A stretch of DNA of 64,000 nt from Parachlorella kessleri (lineage: Eukaryota > Chlorophyta > Trebouxiophyceae > Chlorellales > Chlorellaceae): assembly GCA_001598975.1 (NCBI GenBank), contig BBXU01001957.1, positions 124,001 through 188,000 on the forward strand. Direction: 5' to 3'. This document shows positions 46,538 to 59,900 of the stretch, one piece after another. Position numbers and translations under genes: made by a program. How positions within the stretch are numbered: the stretch's first letter is position 1; each line of letters starts with the position of its first letter. The notes beneath the pieces were generated by a model. It saw nothing but the letters and a program-made list of their open reading frames with translations, made no database searches and was not told the DNA's origin.

Positions 46538-49500
46538 ATGCCACCCGCAGCTGCGCCAAAGCGGAACTCAGGCTCCCCACCTGCGCAAGTCCAGCGCAAG
46601 TCCAGCCGGGGCGTTGAGGAGGTGGAAGTGAACTCCGAGAAGCTGTACCTAGCTAGCTTGGAGCAGGATGGCGTGGTGGAGGACCTTGGCATCTTTGCAT
46701 CACCTGAGCTAGCCGCAGGTGCTGTCCGCTCACTCGCTACTTGCATTCATAGTTGGGCTTGCAGTACCATGATTGGGCGGTTTCAGGTCCGCAGGTGCTG
46801 GAAGCAGTTTGCAGAGCTCTTGGTCAGAGGTGCCCAATATCATGCCAAGTATTGGGCCCATGGCCATCTGCTGGCCTCCTTACCAGGCACCCCAATAACT
46901 CACTGATATCGTTCTCGCACACTTTTTGCTGCAGTTGCACATGACCTCTTTGCTTGCAAGCTGGCATATGACACGCACCGCGGCAGCCTTGATGGAGCAA
47001 CACCAGAAATCAACTACCCACTCTCAGCCTACAACTGGCAGCGTGTATTCTGGAACAGCCTGAAGCAGCATAATGCAAGTCGCCTGGCGGTTGTCATCAA
47101 GTGCAAGGGCCTGACAGAACAGCTCTATCATGGGCCTTCCTGGAAAAGGGACCAGGCGGCGCAGCAGCAGGGCAAGGCTGCCGGACCAGCTGCCGCCCAA
47201 CCACCATGGCAGCCTGGAACAGCCAGCACCAGGGGTGCCAATGCGCCCGGGGAGGCGAGTCAAGCAGCGCAGGGCGTGCCTGTACGGCAGCGCACCACTA
47301 GCAGCACCGGCAGCGAACAGCTGCTGCCTAGGCCCGCTTCAGTTGGACAGCTGGCTGAGGGTCAAAGTGGTGCCGGCACCGCTGGGCGGCCGGTGCCTCG
47401 CTCGCAACTGGGGCAGCCTCAGCAAGATCGCCAGCAGCCTGTTCCTGTGCAGCAGCAGGAGCAAGGGCAGCAGGGGCAGCCAGCTGGGAAATTGAAGCAG
47501 GCAGCACAGAAGCAGGGCTTGCAGCCAGCCACAATGAAAGATGGAGAAGAATCCTCACAGCCGGGCCCAAAGCAGGTCAAACCAGGGCAGACCTCTGGAA
47601 ACATACCTCCAGCCCAGGTATCGCCCATGAAGTCCAAGGCACACTTGTCACCAAGCAGCCCCAAGGTGCCCAGGGGGGTGCCACCACCACCGCCCTTGCA
47701 GCAGGAACAGCAGCAGCGACAGCAGCAGCAGCAGGAGGATCTGCAAGGCAACAAGCCATTGGCGGCTGCGGAGGATGATGGAAGTGAGCCGCCTGTGGCG
47801 AAGCGGCTCAAATCGAGCGCGGAGCCATCAGGGAAGGCAGCAGCCAGCGCGGGTCAGCAGCGAGTTGGGCAGGGCACTGGTGGTGCAGCCAAGCAGGTGG
47901 CCAAGGAGAAGCAGGATACAGCAGCTGCTGCAGCAGTGGCGGTAGCCCCGCAGTCAAACCAAGTGTCAAAGCTGACCAAGCCTGAGCTTGGCAAGGGGAA
48001 ACCCCGGCAGCAGCAACAGCAGCAGCAGCAAGAGCAGGAGCCAGAGCCCAAGGCAAGGGCGGCGTGGGGCTCGCCTGTGCTGGTCCCATCCTTTCTTTTG
48101 TCAGAGACAGAGCCTAGCAAGCCAGGCGGTGGACTGGCGGGGCAGGCTGAGGACATGGCAACCAAGGAGCCAGCAGCAGCTGCAGGGGTTGGGACAGCAG
48201 CCAAGGCGAGCAAGGGTGAGCCTCAGGAGCTGAAGGGCGGCAAGGAAGGGAAGCATCCAAGCCCAGGCCTGCCCCTGGCTGAGGAGTCTCCCTCAGGAGG
48301 GGAGGGGGAGGACGCGGACGAGGAGAGCGATTTAGAAGAGGAAGAGGCCGGTTCAGAAGAGGCCGAAATGGAAGGGGAGGAGGGGGAGGAGGAGGCCGGT
48401 TCAGAAGAGGAGGAGGAGGAGGAGGAGGACGTTGTAGGTACGGATGGGCGGAGGGGCGCCTGCGTGACAATACTCCAAAATCTGACCGCCAGATGTGCGA
48501 TCAATGAGTTGCAAGCCTCCTCTACCTGTATCTGGCATTTGTGTTAGTCACAGTGACTGTGGCATGTGCACCTGATGCTCTGTACCGGGCCTAGCTACCT
48601 CCCAGCAAATGTTTTGATATATTGCCTGAATGTTTGTGTGTACATTGGCAGTTCATGCCAGCATTCCACGCTTAGCTTGCAAGCCTTAATGGTCAACCTT
48701 CTGTCCAGTGTAGAGGACTGGAGCTCCTCCTCTGGCGAAGACGTGCCTGTATCTGCCAAAGCAGTATCAGCAGGAGCAGCGGAAGCAGCCGGTCGTGCTG
48801 TGCCCTTGGCAATGAGCCGGCCAGGCGCCGCAGGTAGGACGCCCAAAGCCCTGCCCAAGGCCGCTGTGCCAGCGGCGCCAGCTAGACAGCGTCAGGTTGT
48901 TCCGGACACTAGCAGTGAGGAGGAGGAGGAGGAGGAGGGGGAGGAGGACGACATGCCTCTCCCCGCCAGGCCAAGTGGCCAACCGGCGGGCAAGGCTGCA
49001 GCAGCCACAGCAGGGCCGGGCGGCCCCGCAAGGCTTAAAAAGGCAGCAGGGTCAGGGGCGGTAGCAGCAGCAGGGGCAGGAGCGGGCGTGGCAGCCAAGC
49101 CTGGTGTACCAGCAGGCAGGCCCGCAAAGCGGAAGGCGCCAGAGGAGGGTGGTGCTCAGGGGACCGGCAAAGGCATCAACCAAGGCAGCTGCAGGGGCCA
49201 GCGGAGAGCCATGGAAAGTGTGGCTGACCAGCGCGGAGTGGCCCAAGGGCAGCGGCAAATGCCCCCTTCTCGTCAAGCACACGCAGCTCAAGCAGAACTG
49301 GTTCACTGTGAATGGTGGGTTTGGGAAACTAGGCTTCCATGACTGAGCGGTGGTGGGCATGGCTACGGGTATTGGGCTGTGTGGTGCAAGGGGATGGCTG
49401 ACGGCGCTCCCTCTGTGTTGCTCAGTGCCAGTCACAACTGGACCGCATGCAATTGCAAGACTGAGCTCGGTAGCGACGTTACATACTGCTTGTCTGTGTC

Positions 49501-51480
49501 CCACCCAATCCGGACGTGCTCCGCCATGAACATCATGACATACATGGCACACACATTCCTTAGTCACGGCCGCATGCAGGAAGCGCCATGGAGATGATCT
49601 GCCCGAACATCGACCCTGACGTGCACGAGTGGGACTTCATCCTGGAGGATGATGCGACTCATCAGACCCACACTGTCCGCTTCTGGTGAGTAACGGGACC
49701 GGCCTAGCTGCTCAAGAGGAACGTCCTCTTGCAGCACTGCGACTTGCCGGACCCATACTGTTGTTCTGGTTGGCCGGCACGAGTTGAAGCATGCTTAACG
49801 TTAAGTACTGCTCTGGTTGGTTGGCGATAAGCGAACCATGCTAACCATGAAGTATAGTGTTTACATTTAGTGGTATGTGTGTTGAGTCTATTGGATGGTA
49901 TGCATATCCGCACGCTTTCTCAAGCTCCTATCACCTCTTGCTAGAACTGGGACCAGGAAAGTGGTCAAGCATTATTGGTGGCATCTCAAGCATGTGCACA
50001 GCACATGCCAGGGAGCTGTGTGCTGCGCTTGCCTGTTGTGCACTTGCATGGTAGGCCAGCCGGTTTAAAGACATTTCTTGGGTTTAAGCTGGTCCATGCA
50101 CTTGCCTTTGCCTATCAGTGACACCTAGAAAGCAGTCCTCAGGTGAGCGCTGCTGCTGGCCTGCCCCTCAGCTCACACACGCATGGTGTTCCTGTGTGCA
50201 GGGTGAAGCAGCAGTCCAAGAAAGCAGCCAAGGTGATGCTGCGCCCAACGAACAGCCATACCCTGGCACAGTGGCTGCTGCTGTTCACTAGAGGATGCCG
50301 GGGTTATGGCGGCATGTGACGTACTGTGTTGCATGGTCGCAGCCTTATGGGGGCTGAGGGGGAGGTACATCATGGATGTCAGCTATCCACTCGTGGATTG
50401 GTGGCAACCATGTAGGCAGAGCACAGAGCACGATTGCATTGCCCCCTTCAACTCTCTTCATGCGACCAGCCATCCTTTCAGGTTGTAGTCGCAGTACGCT
50501 GTATGCCAGCATCTCTCAAGAACAATGCAGCAGGAGGGCCGTATTTGTTGTGCAGGATGTGCCTGATGGCAACCCCACCTACACGACATCGTGTTACCTC
50601 AGACGCATCTCTACGTTCGTGCGCAGCAGAGGGATCCAGGTGGGCCGATTCATGAGGGCAGGCCTAAAACCCCTCAGAGCACAACACGTGGAAGGCTGGC
50701 AGAGTAGTTTGCATGCGGGCCGCATGATCACGAGCATGCTGGGAGAGCTTGCTTCCTCCTTACAAGCGCAACTTGCCGCTCATGGACCTGCGTTCAGCTT
50801 GGGAAGTGAGGGAGCACGTGCAAAAGTTGGGGTGGTCATAGGTGCCAGTCGCAGGTTGCCCTCCCTCAGAGTCACAGCCTCTAGGTTGTTGACATTTGAT
50901 TTTATGCATGTCCCGAGGGATGGAGGTGCCCTATCCTATCCTAGCCGATACGCTGACAAGACTTCTGCCCACCCCACCTGCAGGCGGGGGATGTGCTGTG
51001 GTTCAAGCAGCATCCAGGCGGGGGTGCTGGCGTAACAAACCGAGCCCTGTTTGGCATCTGGCGGCAGGACTCACAGGCAAGGTTCCTGCCACCGCTGCGA
51101 GTTTTGTGGGCTCGTTGGCTCTCCCTGGAGGGTTGGTGTTACGCTCCCGGGCACCTCCGACATCTTCACACTGTCATGTGTTGGTGGCATTTGTTTTTAG
51201 TGTGAGGCATGGAGCTAACCTGTACTGACAGGGGCCAGCCAATGGATGCCCTGGCGTGAGGCATGCTCATTTTGGGTCGCTTGCATCCAAGTGTATCCTC
51301 CCGCCCCTAGCTGCCTGGACTGCTGGGTACAATGACTGTTGCTGGATCGGTTGCTGGATCGCCTATATATCCGTCAGCTCTTGCAGACCTGCTTAGAGAT
51401 TGGTTGTGCAGGAGGCAAGGGACTTTACAGAGGCTCTGAGAAACGACAAGGGAAAGCGTGCCAAGCGCAAAGTGGGCTGA
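46538..51480 (+). CDS. AP2-like plus B3-like putative transcription factor (paralogue 1)
   Basis: Putative nuclear DNA-binding protein. Exons: 46538-46718, 46935-48437, 48714-49103, 49195-49314, 49580-49685, 50202-50232, 50556-50639, 50984-51076, 51412-51480; about 858 aa. An AP2/ERF-like fragment is at about 36-105: EDLGIFASPELAAGAVAHDL, then ATPEINYPLSAY, which fits the (L)G-x-F/Y, A-x-A-(Y/H)-D and N-(Y/F)-P-L pattern of that domain. Its first strand (YRG-like) is not visible. A long linker follows, with poly-Gln, Lys/Arg patches (VAKRLKSS, PAKRKAP) and two Glu runs. The C-terminal 165 residues look B3-like: WKVWLTSAEWPKG, SCYLRRISTFVRSRGIQAGD then VLWFK, and a basic tail KGKRAKRKVG. The splice near 49103/49195 is inferred from a frame change. 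The intron after 51076 has a GC donor. It resembles the gene at 56992. Confidence 0.7.
49762..49856 (+). repeat. Imperfect tandem repeat in an intron
   Basis: CTGGTTGGCCGGC...AGCATGCTTAACGTTAAGTA is followed by a diverged second copy, CTGGTTGGTTGGC...ACCATGCTAACCATGAAGTA. Unit length is about 48 bases. Confidence 0.7.
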
Positions 51481-52896
51481 AAGCGGATACGGCATAACTG
51501 TAGGTCATGTGGTGAGGGTGGCAGATAGTGTGGGGGAGTACTTCCAGTAGTCTGGAGAGGCAGGGAGATCTACTGTTTTGCTATTTTGCCTAGAGTTAGG
51601 GTCACTTTGCCGGAGACTGGGGCGGGGTGGGCCAACCTTAATAGAATGCGATGCACCGCTTAGGTTTATGCAAGCTGCAGAAGGGCGCTTGCTAAATCCA
51701 TGGTGGCAGTTGGGGAAAAATAGGATATCAGTAACAGTGCTGGCTGAGGTGCATTGGATGAGCTAGGCGCCTGCGAGACTTGTGAAGGGTGGCAACAAGT
51801 GACAGCAAGAACTTCAGCTGTGGACTGTCATTGTGGCATGCAAGAATCCCTTCGCGATGTTGCCCGAGTGACTGCACCCTAGATAAGCAAGTGTGCATGG
51901 TGGCAGGTGATGCGAACAGGGATTGTGTGGCTGTGAACTGACAAGCAGTGATAGACTGGGTACGGTGGTGTGGTCCAGTAGCTTCAGTCCAGGGCTGATC
52001 AACAAGACTGAGGGAGGGCGTCAGAAGACTTTATGCTAACCATGCCAACCCAGCAATGCAAGTTACAGCTCGGTCAGTTATATAGAAGCATACAGTCCTG
52101 GCACAGATTCTACACAGGTAAGCAACCTACATCAGAAGGATGTGCACATCAGGCAGGGACAACGGGCGGGGCGCTGATATACAGCAGGCGCGGGCACATA
52201 CAAGCAGAAAGCATGGCATACAAGCCTGCCCCTAAACATTATCACACAAAACAACAACATGATGCAGCACACAGATGCTTCAAAAGGGAAGCACTTCCGG
52301 ATGCCAGTCCCAGAATGGCAAGAATGGTAGTCCTACCAGACAATCAAGCGATTAGCAGCTTTGTATAGGAGGACCATGCCCGCCCTCGCCGCCTGCCAAG
52401 TGCACAGCACAAAACAAACGGAGACAAAGGATACACAAACCCCTGGTGAGCGTCAACCGAGGCTGAGCAGGGGTGGCAAAATACACACAACGTTGCTTGC
52501 GGTCAAATGAAAGGGCAACAGCATGATTACTGCACCATCATTGGATTCCTCAGCATCACGATCTAAAAGTACACAGGGCCAGCCAATAACACCACTGGCA
52601 GCACTCCAACAACAGCCTGCCCTGTCACGACCTCTCAGACCAAGCCCATGCAGCTGGCAACCTGAATGCTGGCCCAGGTCTATTTTCCCTTTTCAACGTT
52701 GGCAGCAGTACAGTTGTTGAGTGGCCAAGAGGCCAGCTTGACTAGCAATTTGCACCCCCTACGCGCACTACTACACGAGCTACCGCTCCTACCACCTAGG
52801 CTTAGGCTCTGCCGGATTGGCTGCCATTTTGCTGCGTGGCACAGGGCTGCCACGTCGATGAAGCCCAGCTTCCACGCCTAGCGCTACTCATGAGAC
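51481..52896. other. Convergent intergenic region
   Basis: About 1.4 kb between the AP2/B3-like gene and the cathepsin gene. It includes a short direct repeat just before it (GTTGCTGGATCG twice near 51338-51362, in the upstream gene's last intron). A - strand TGTAA is at 52063-52067. I see no gene here. Confidence 0.4.
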
Positions 52897-55639
52897 CTAC
52901 GCCGCGGAAGCAGCACCCTTCCTGGGTGCGGGGTAGAGGTCTGCCATGTCATCAAAGCCCAGCGAGCGCGCCTGGCGCCACTCATCGGGCACAGCCCAGC
53001 CGCAGGAGGCTTCAATTGCCAGGTTGTACAGGTTGCCCTGGCCGTTGCGGGAGGAGGAGGTGGGGATGCGGAAGAAGCCGCGCTCGCCCCAGGGCTCACC
53101 CCACCTGCCCGGTCACGGAGAAAAGTGGACGAGGGTCAGTGGAGACGATGGGACACGGGTCAGTGGGTGACTGTAGAGGACATGTGGGACTGTGGGGCGT
53201 TGCCGACTTGGCAGTGCCAGGAGGCCTAAGGATACAGACCTCCAAAGGTGCCCACTCAGCTACCACGCAGCACACCACCACCCACGCCACTTCACCGGAG
53301 GTAGGAAAGCACGCTGGAGCACATGCGCACGGGGCAAATGGCCATATGCAAAACAGGACTGGTGTCATAGCCAGGCTGGGGCCCCCTAGCCACCCAGACG
53401 CCACGCCAGGAGGCTGACTCACGAGTTGCGCACGATCCAGTACTTCTCGCCGTCCTCCTCGCCCCAGCCGACCACCGACACCAGGTGGTTGATCATCGGC
53501 TCCTCATTGTACTCAGCATACACGCCGCCCTGCAGAGACGAGAGATGAGAGGTTGCCGATGGGGGAGGGGCGGAGGAATGGCACGCAGTGGGCGCCTGTA
53601 ACTGCTAAAGGAGGCAGACACAACAAAACCGTCACAGCAGCCCGTGCCATACACCTGGTCAAACCCGAGCCTGACAGTCTCCACAGGGACAAAACAGGGG
53701 CAACCAGCATACACAAGAATGCAAGCCAGGCAGCAATGCCAGGGCCCCAGCTGCGCGCATACTCACCGTGTAGTGATCCAGACCCGCGGTGGCGTCGATG
53801 CCGCAGCTGATGGGTCCGCGCGCAAACACCTCCGCCTTCATCTCCTCCTCGCCGCTCACCCGGCCGTGCTCAGCAACAACCAACCTGCATCCACGAGTCG
53901 GAGGTTGATGTATGCAGGTTTGGCGGTGCGCATGGGGCTAAAAGAGGAAGGCAGCAGCTTCATGCAACTTACAAGGCCAGAGGAGTGCACAGGTGGCAGG
54001 TGAGGGTGCGATAAAACCTGAGCATAGGACGGAAGCAGGAGCCAGGAGCCTTGCCGAAGATTTGCAAGTGATCAACCTCCACCGACTACCCGGCCACGAC
54101 CAAACACCCACTGCCTGCCCCACTAAGGCACCCTTGCAACGGAAGTGGACACAAATCACGGGCTTTCATACATGCAGCCCACCTGTCGTAGTCGCCCAGT
54201 GGCTTGCAGCCCTCGCCGGGCCAGCAGGTGTAGCACTGGTGCTTGCGGTTGCACTGCTGGTTGATAGCCTGGTACAGGTTGCAGGTCTCGTCGGGGATGC
54301 CGTATTGGGCAGCATACGCATAGACCTGAGGACATAGAGGTGCAGCACCTCGCAATTAGTGGTCGAGCCAAAGAAGAAGATCAAGTGTGCGCTCACAACG
54401 CTGCCAGATACAAAGGAAGCAGGGCATGCGTGCCAGCTGAGGTGGCCCAGAGTAGGTAACAACTCTTGCCCTAATCTTCGGCTGCTTTCGACTTCTTCCT
54501 GGAGCCACTTTCCAGCAGCCAACCGAGCCACTCTAATCCGCTGGTCAGGCTGCGCCATAGGAGACAGCCTTGCCAAGCCCACCTTGCCGTCCCAGCCACC
54601 CTGGCAGCTGCCGGCGTGGCCGCAGTCAATCACGTTCTGCACGCTGAGGTAGGCGGAGGGCCAGGCGCCGCCGCGCTGGATGTTCACGCGGTCAGCCAGG
54701 GACGAGGTGGCAGCGTGGGCCCAGCAGCTGCCGCAGTACTGGGGGATGTGCTGCAAGGAGGAGGCAGAACAAGAGGAGTAATGTGCTGATAGGAAGCCTG
54801 TACATAGTACAACTGCATGTTCAGGGACACCTCAACAACCAAGACAAGCTGGTCCGGCTCACGGCACCCCCACCCAGTGTGCGGCCAAGTGGGCCATAGG
54901 CTGCCCTCAGAGTCCAAGGCTGCCTAAGCAAGCAGCCCGACCCACAGCTAGGAATGCGAAACTGGGGCCCAGCCAAAATGGCCCGCTTTTCACCACCATG
55001 AACTTCCCAGTGCACGGGTTCAAGTATAAGCGGCACACTGACCCTAACAAGTGATTCAGGTCAGGCAGGGAGAGCTGGCAATCTCCCAGGAAGGCCAAGA
55101 GCGTCACTGAGCTTACTCAGTCTGCAAGGGCACTTTGACCCATACCTGGTTGCGTGTGGTCGACAGGAAATTGGTGCCGTTGACTTTCCGCCAGTCCCAG
55201 TTCTTGGGCAGGTCCTTAACGTAGGTGTGCGGCAGCGGGCTCTTACTGCAGAAGGAGGCACACCAACTTAAGCTGGCGCACTTGCCAAGAAACGGTTTTC
55301 TTGTGAAGGCGTGCAAAACGTTTCCCCTAGTCAGAGCAGCTTCTCTTGGGTTCACAAGCCTAGGGCCTAGAGCTGGCTTGGGCCTCAAATAGTGTCTTTC
55401 AAGCAATGCGTCAATCCTCACTGCATCACACTCTCGCCTACAACGGATCAAGCTGACAGGGCCTTTGTTTGCTGGCAAACTCACATGAGAGGGACATAGT
55501 CTGCAGGCTCGGATATGAGCGTCGCAAACTTGCTGGCCGGCACCTTTCTGGTCGCTCGCAGCGTGGTCTTCTCTGGCTCGAGAGTTCGAGCAGCTGCAGT
55601 AAGCCCTACCAGGAAGACCAGGACCACGGCAACCCTCAT
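52897..55639 (-). CDS. Cathepsin X/Z-type papain-family cysteine protease
   Basis: Lysosomal/vacuolar carboxypeptidase of the C1A family. Exons in transcript order: 55639-55485, 55245-55146, 54750-54583, 54325-54183, 53884-53767, 53529-53423, 53104-52897; about 332 aa. A signal peptide ([17 protein letters not shown]) is followed by a very short propeptide, typical of cathepsin X. The mature part opens [15 protein letters not shown]. The motif [15 protein letters not shown] holds both the HIP mini-loop specific to cathepsin X and the catalytic Cys (about residue 94). The catalytic His is in [13 protein letters not shown] (about 243) and the Asn in [15 protein letters not shown]. The Cys-rich segment [16 protein letters not shown] is also family-typical. 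The protein runs about 30 residues past the usual end, finishing with a Pro/Arg/Ala tail. Confidence 0.95.
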
Positions 55640-56991
55640 GGTGAAAGTCCGTTGAGCACTGACACCTAGAAGAACTAACCTAGGCTGGCCTGGTCGATCC
55701 CTCCGTCCAAATCAAACGGATGAGGGAAGGGTGCCCCCGGCGGGAAGCTGCCCAGTAGGAAGGAGGAGATAGGAGATGACATCGATGACAAGCACGCCTG
55801 CCTAGACACATCTTGCGCGTTGGCTTTGACCTGGCTTTGACACCCAATGCAAAGCCTGATGTGCCGGGACTAGTTGAACTGTGCCACGTGATGGGAAGCG
55901 CTGTGGTTCTGTTTTTTTTTGAGTTTGCTCAAGAACCTCCCCCGCTGGCATCGTTGGTAACAACGTGTACGACAATCTCCCTATCCTGTGGTGAGGAATG
56001 CCCTGAGCCAGCACGGTGGTCTGGGGCTCTTGAGCACTAAAACCTTGGTGAGGAAGCTACCTTCACCGTTTATAAGTCTAGACACACTATTTTTGACCCT
56101 GCAAGGGTTTAACCGATGACTGGGTGATGCCTTCTTTGTCTCTCTGCGCCACTACTCTAGTCTTATTAACAGCGTACAACCACCTAACCAGGCTGCCGCG
56201 AGTCCCCAAATGGGGCAAACAGATACCCAACCCAACTGTTGGACCGGATGTCTGCACCAACCCAACTAATGGACCTGCTTGTCTGCCAAAGGCGGAAAGG
56301 TGGAGGCTCCGCAGGGCTTTAGATTGTAGAAGTCCTGTTGAACTCCTGCAGAACTCAAACCTACCTGTGAAACCGGTTGGAGGTTGTTCTCCATGGTGTG
56401 ATCGGTTGCGTATGCACCTTCTCGTCCTCGTCCAGGGTCGAGCCTATTGCGGTGGGTGCAAGTGAACCTGCAGTGGTTCAGCGGGTGCAATCCTCTGCTT
56501 TACCACCTTGCACACTGTGCTACGTGGTGTCTATGGATGCTTTTAAGACCTGCATGAAGTGGTAGTGAAGTGTGGCGTTGCCTTGGAGGGGCCAGCTTGG
56601 GGCATGGGTCAGGGCGAAGGAACTTGGTCCCGGCCCGCCCGTGAATAACAACCGCAGTTTGGCCGTAATGACTCGAAAGGAGGCCCCACACCCACCCACC
56701 TACCCCACCTGGGGTTGAAATGGCAAGTATTGAAGGAGTTTGTGACAAACTGTGTGCATGTACGTGTGCGGGAGGGCATTGCTCTGCATGTACAGTTAGG
56801 AACCGGGGGTTCGCAAGCACACCGTCTCAACCAAGGCATGCGGTTCACCTCAAGCAGCAGTGGCAAGCTAGCTGAATGGTATCTTGGCAGCAGTCTCCCT
56901 GCCGCTGCTTGCACACGGCAAGCTGGCTGGGGTGCGAGACGTCTTTATCAACGCTTGAACCTGGTTTCCATCTTTGCAAAGACTAACCAGG
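55640..56991. other. Divergent intergenic region
   Basis: About 1.35 kb between the cathepsin start and the second AP2/B3-like gene. It includes a diverged tandem repeat of about 35 bases (ACCCAACTGTTGGACC / ACCCAACTAATGGACC) near 56228-56285. Open frames near 56715-56990 could be 5' exons but are not supported. Confidence 0.4.
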
Positions 56992-59900
56992 ATGAATCAG
57001 CCATGGAATCAGCTGCAAGCTGCTGGAAGCTCAGAATTTGTCCGCGGGCGGCAATGCTACCCAGCAGCCGCCGGGCGCCGCCTGCAGGACAGACTGCCAT
57101 GGTTTGTACTCCCAGCATGCGGAGCACTCTCGCGAGCTTACATATGTGCATGCCCCTTTGTTTTAGCTCACTTCGCAAGGAACGGACGCCCTCCCCCTCC
57201 CCTTACTTCAGGGGACGCAGACTCATCTGCGACAGGGGCTCTGGTATCACAGATCAGGGAGTGCTCTTACCATTAACCAGGCCAGTGCCCCCTGCTCGTG
57301 GAAGGCCATGGCCTCCCAGTCGGTGGCCCATAGCACAGTCCACTGCCGTAAAGCACAGACCGTCGAGGCTGCGGACGGATCCCTGCGGTATCGCCCTGTG
57401 CTCAAAGTCAAGGGCTCTCAATGCGAGCTTGGGGAGTACAACACAGAAAGGTGAGAACGTTTGCGTGGTTGATCACACGCATGGCTGTGGGACTCCCTGC
57501 AAAGCTATCCAGGTAGTGCTGGTGGGGAAAGCACTATGCCATAAGGCACAGCGGGGGAACTCTTGCCAGCCTGTGCACCTGCCCAGCCCCCCCTCCTGCC
57601 CTGGCTTTCTGTGTAGGGAAGCCGCTATCGCCTACGATGTCTGCAAGCTCAAGGTGGCGACCGAGCATGGCCTGAATACGCAGGTGAGGCTGCCCTTGCT
57701 GGACCGGAATGCTCGAGTTCTCCGGGGCCAACAGTGGTCCTTAAAACAGGAGAAAGGCATGCTCGCTGGGCAGGCACGGGAGTTTTGAACTCATCAAATT
57801 GAGTGCAGGGCGACGCCATTGGTATGTAAAACCCATCTGCCTCACAACTCCTGCGCAGACTCTCAAGCTCAACTCTGAGGCGGCCACCTACGAGGCGCAC
57901 CCGCTCTTCAGCTACCTCGTCAAGGAGTGCACACTGGACGAAGCCTGCCGGCTGCTAAGGGAGGGCCTCGTGGAGGAGTTCCTACAGGCAAGTGTTGCTG
58001 GGTTGTAGCCCTGGAAGGTCGGCGCATATTGGTGTGTGAGTTCGGACGGTCAGGATCGCGGCTCATGCAGGACCTAAGCTTGTGCCTTCACCAGTACTGG
58101 GCTGCCATCACTGAGTGGAACACCGCTGAAGTGGGTGCAGTCATGGCTCTTCAGCCTGGCATGTGCAACAGGATACCAGGTAATTGGCCGTGACATTGTG
58201 AATTGTCACAGGGAGGGTTGTTATGACTTTCTCCGTGCGCCATGGAACCGCAGCTTGATGTGCCGCTTCTTGTTGCCTGCATGCAGCAACAGCGGCCAAC
58301 ACGACAAGCAGACAGGAGGGCTGATGCTGCACCGGAGGCTGGCACAGGTCTGCTAGGGCAGGAGAGAGGGAGCAGCGAGTCCGAGCACAGCCCAGCAGAG
58401 CTATTGCTGGGTTCTGGCACTGGCTCAGATGAGCAGCAGCAGGTGCCCGCCCAACAGCAGCAGCACCAGCAGGAGAAGCCCCAAGGTGGGGTAGAAAGCC
58501 AAGAGCAGGTGGTGGTCGCAGCAGCACCCAGCAACCCTCCAGCAACACCGGACAGTGACACAAGCAGCGACACCGGCAACCTGCCGCGGCTGCGCAGCAT
58601 GTGGCGGGAGGAGCCCGCCGGCAGCGGCCGGTACCTCGTGAACGTGACTGAGCGCCTGCTGAAGATGAAGGAGCTCTGCTTGCCAGGTAGGATCCTAATG
58701 TCAGATATGCATGGCCATGTACCAGTAGTCTCAACTGGTGTTGGCTCCGGACTGGCAGCTAATGGATGTCTAGCATCTGTGGTTGGACGCTTGCCTTCCA
58801 CATGCTGCACTGTTCGTGTGGAATGCTCATCTTGAGGGTACTCGGCCATCGTGCAAGGGCTGATTTGTCTTCACCTGCACCGCTGCTGCAGCCTTCATCC
58901 GCCAGGAGATGTTCAGTGAGGCCTCCAGCGGCGCCAACGTGACCATCTGCTCAGCGTCCGAGGATGACCGCTGGCTGGCAGACTATATGGAGTACTCCAG
59001 GTGAGGTTGGGTAATATGATTATGATTGCTGATTACGTTGCAGTGACGAATTTGGCCAAGAGGCATGGCAGGCAGACAGACTTTGCCAAGCCCAGGTGAG
59101 CATTGTGTCGTGCTTGTGACGGGTACGTGGGTGATCATGGGGAAGGCTGCTGTTCAGGGGCAACTGCTGGCTGGCGACTATGTCATGCACTTAAAGGTGA
59201 GCTCCCTGTTACCCGCATGAGGGAGAACTGGGTAGCAGTCTTAGGCGTGACATCCGACCCATGCGAGGGTGACATACTACACAAGCTGCTGTGGGTCCAC
59301 ACCACCCAGCAAATCATTGTAATCATCGCCTGCCATGCCAAGACCTGCACGGGCGTGTGTGCTTTCAGGGGTGGCGCTCGTGTGGACGCCTTCCTGCGCC
59401 AGCTGCAGCAACTTATCAAGGACACCGCCCTGCAGCCCCACGATGTGATGGCCTTCAGGCGCAAGGGCCGCCTAAACCTCTCCCTGGAAGTGTTTCCTGC
59501 CAGCAGCCAGGTGGGTGATACTCCCATTACATGATTTTGCCTTATATCCCTATGTGGGTGATGATGGAGGCTGTTCAGAGCTGCATGGGCCCTCCCCTTG
59601 GGTGATGGCGGCCGTGCGGTTGGCCGCTTGGGCATTTTAGGTTCTAGGCTGTCAGGTGCTCTGATGCTCCGTGTGGGGATGCCTCCTTCCACCGTCTGAC
59701 GCCACTGGGCCTTCTGCTTGGTTATGAAACATACCTACCTCATTGTTTGTCCTCTGCAGGAGGCCCGCGCTTACATCTCCAGCATCACCAACCAGGCCTC
59801 ACTGCCGGGCAGTGCTGGCAAGCCATCCTCTGCCAGCCGCAAGCGCAGCATCGACGAAGAGCCCACCGCCGAGCAGCGTGCCATTGGCGTCGGAAAGAAG

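Noticed and set aside
56715..57788. 357-codon open frame on the + strand
   Set aside because: It crosses splice sites of the AP2/B3-like gene in a different frame. The conserved AP2-like residues are in the other frame.
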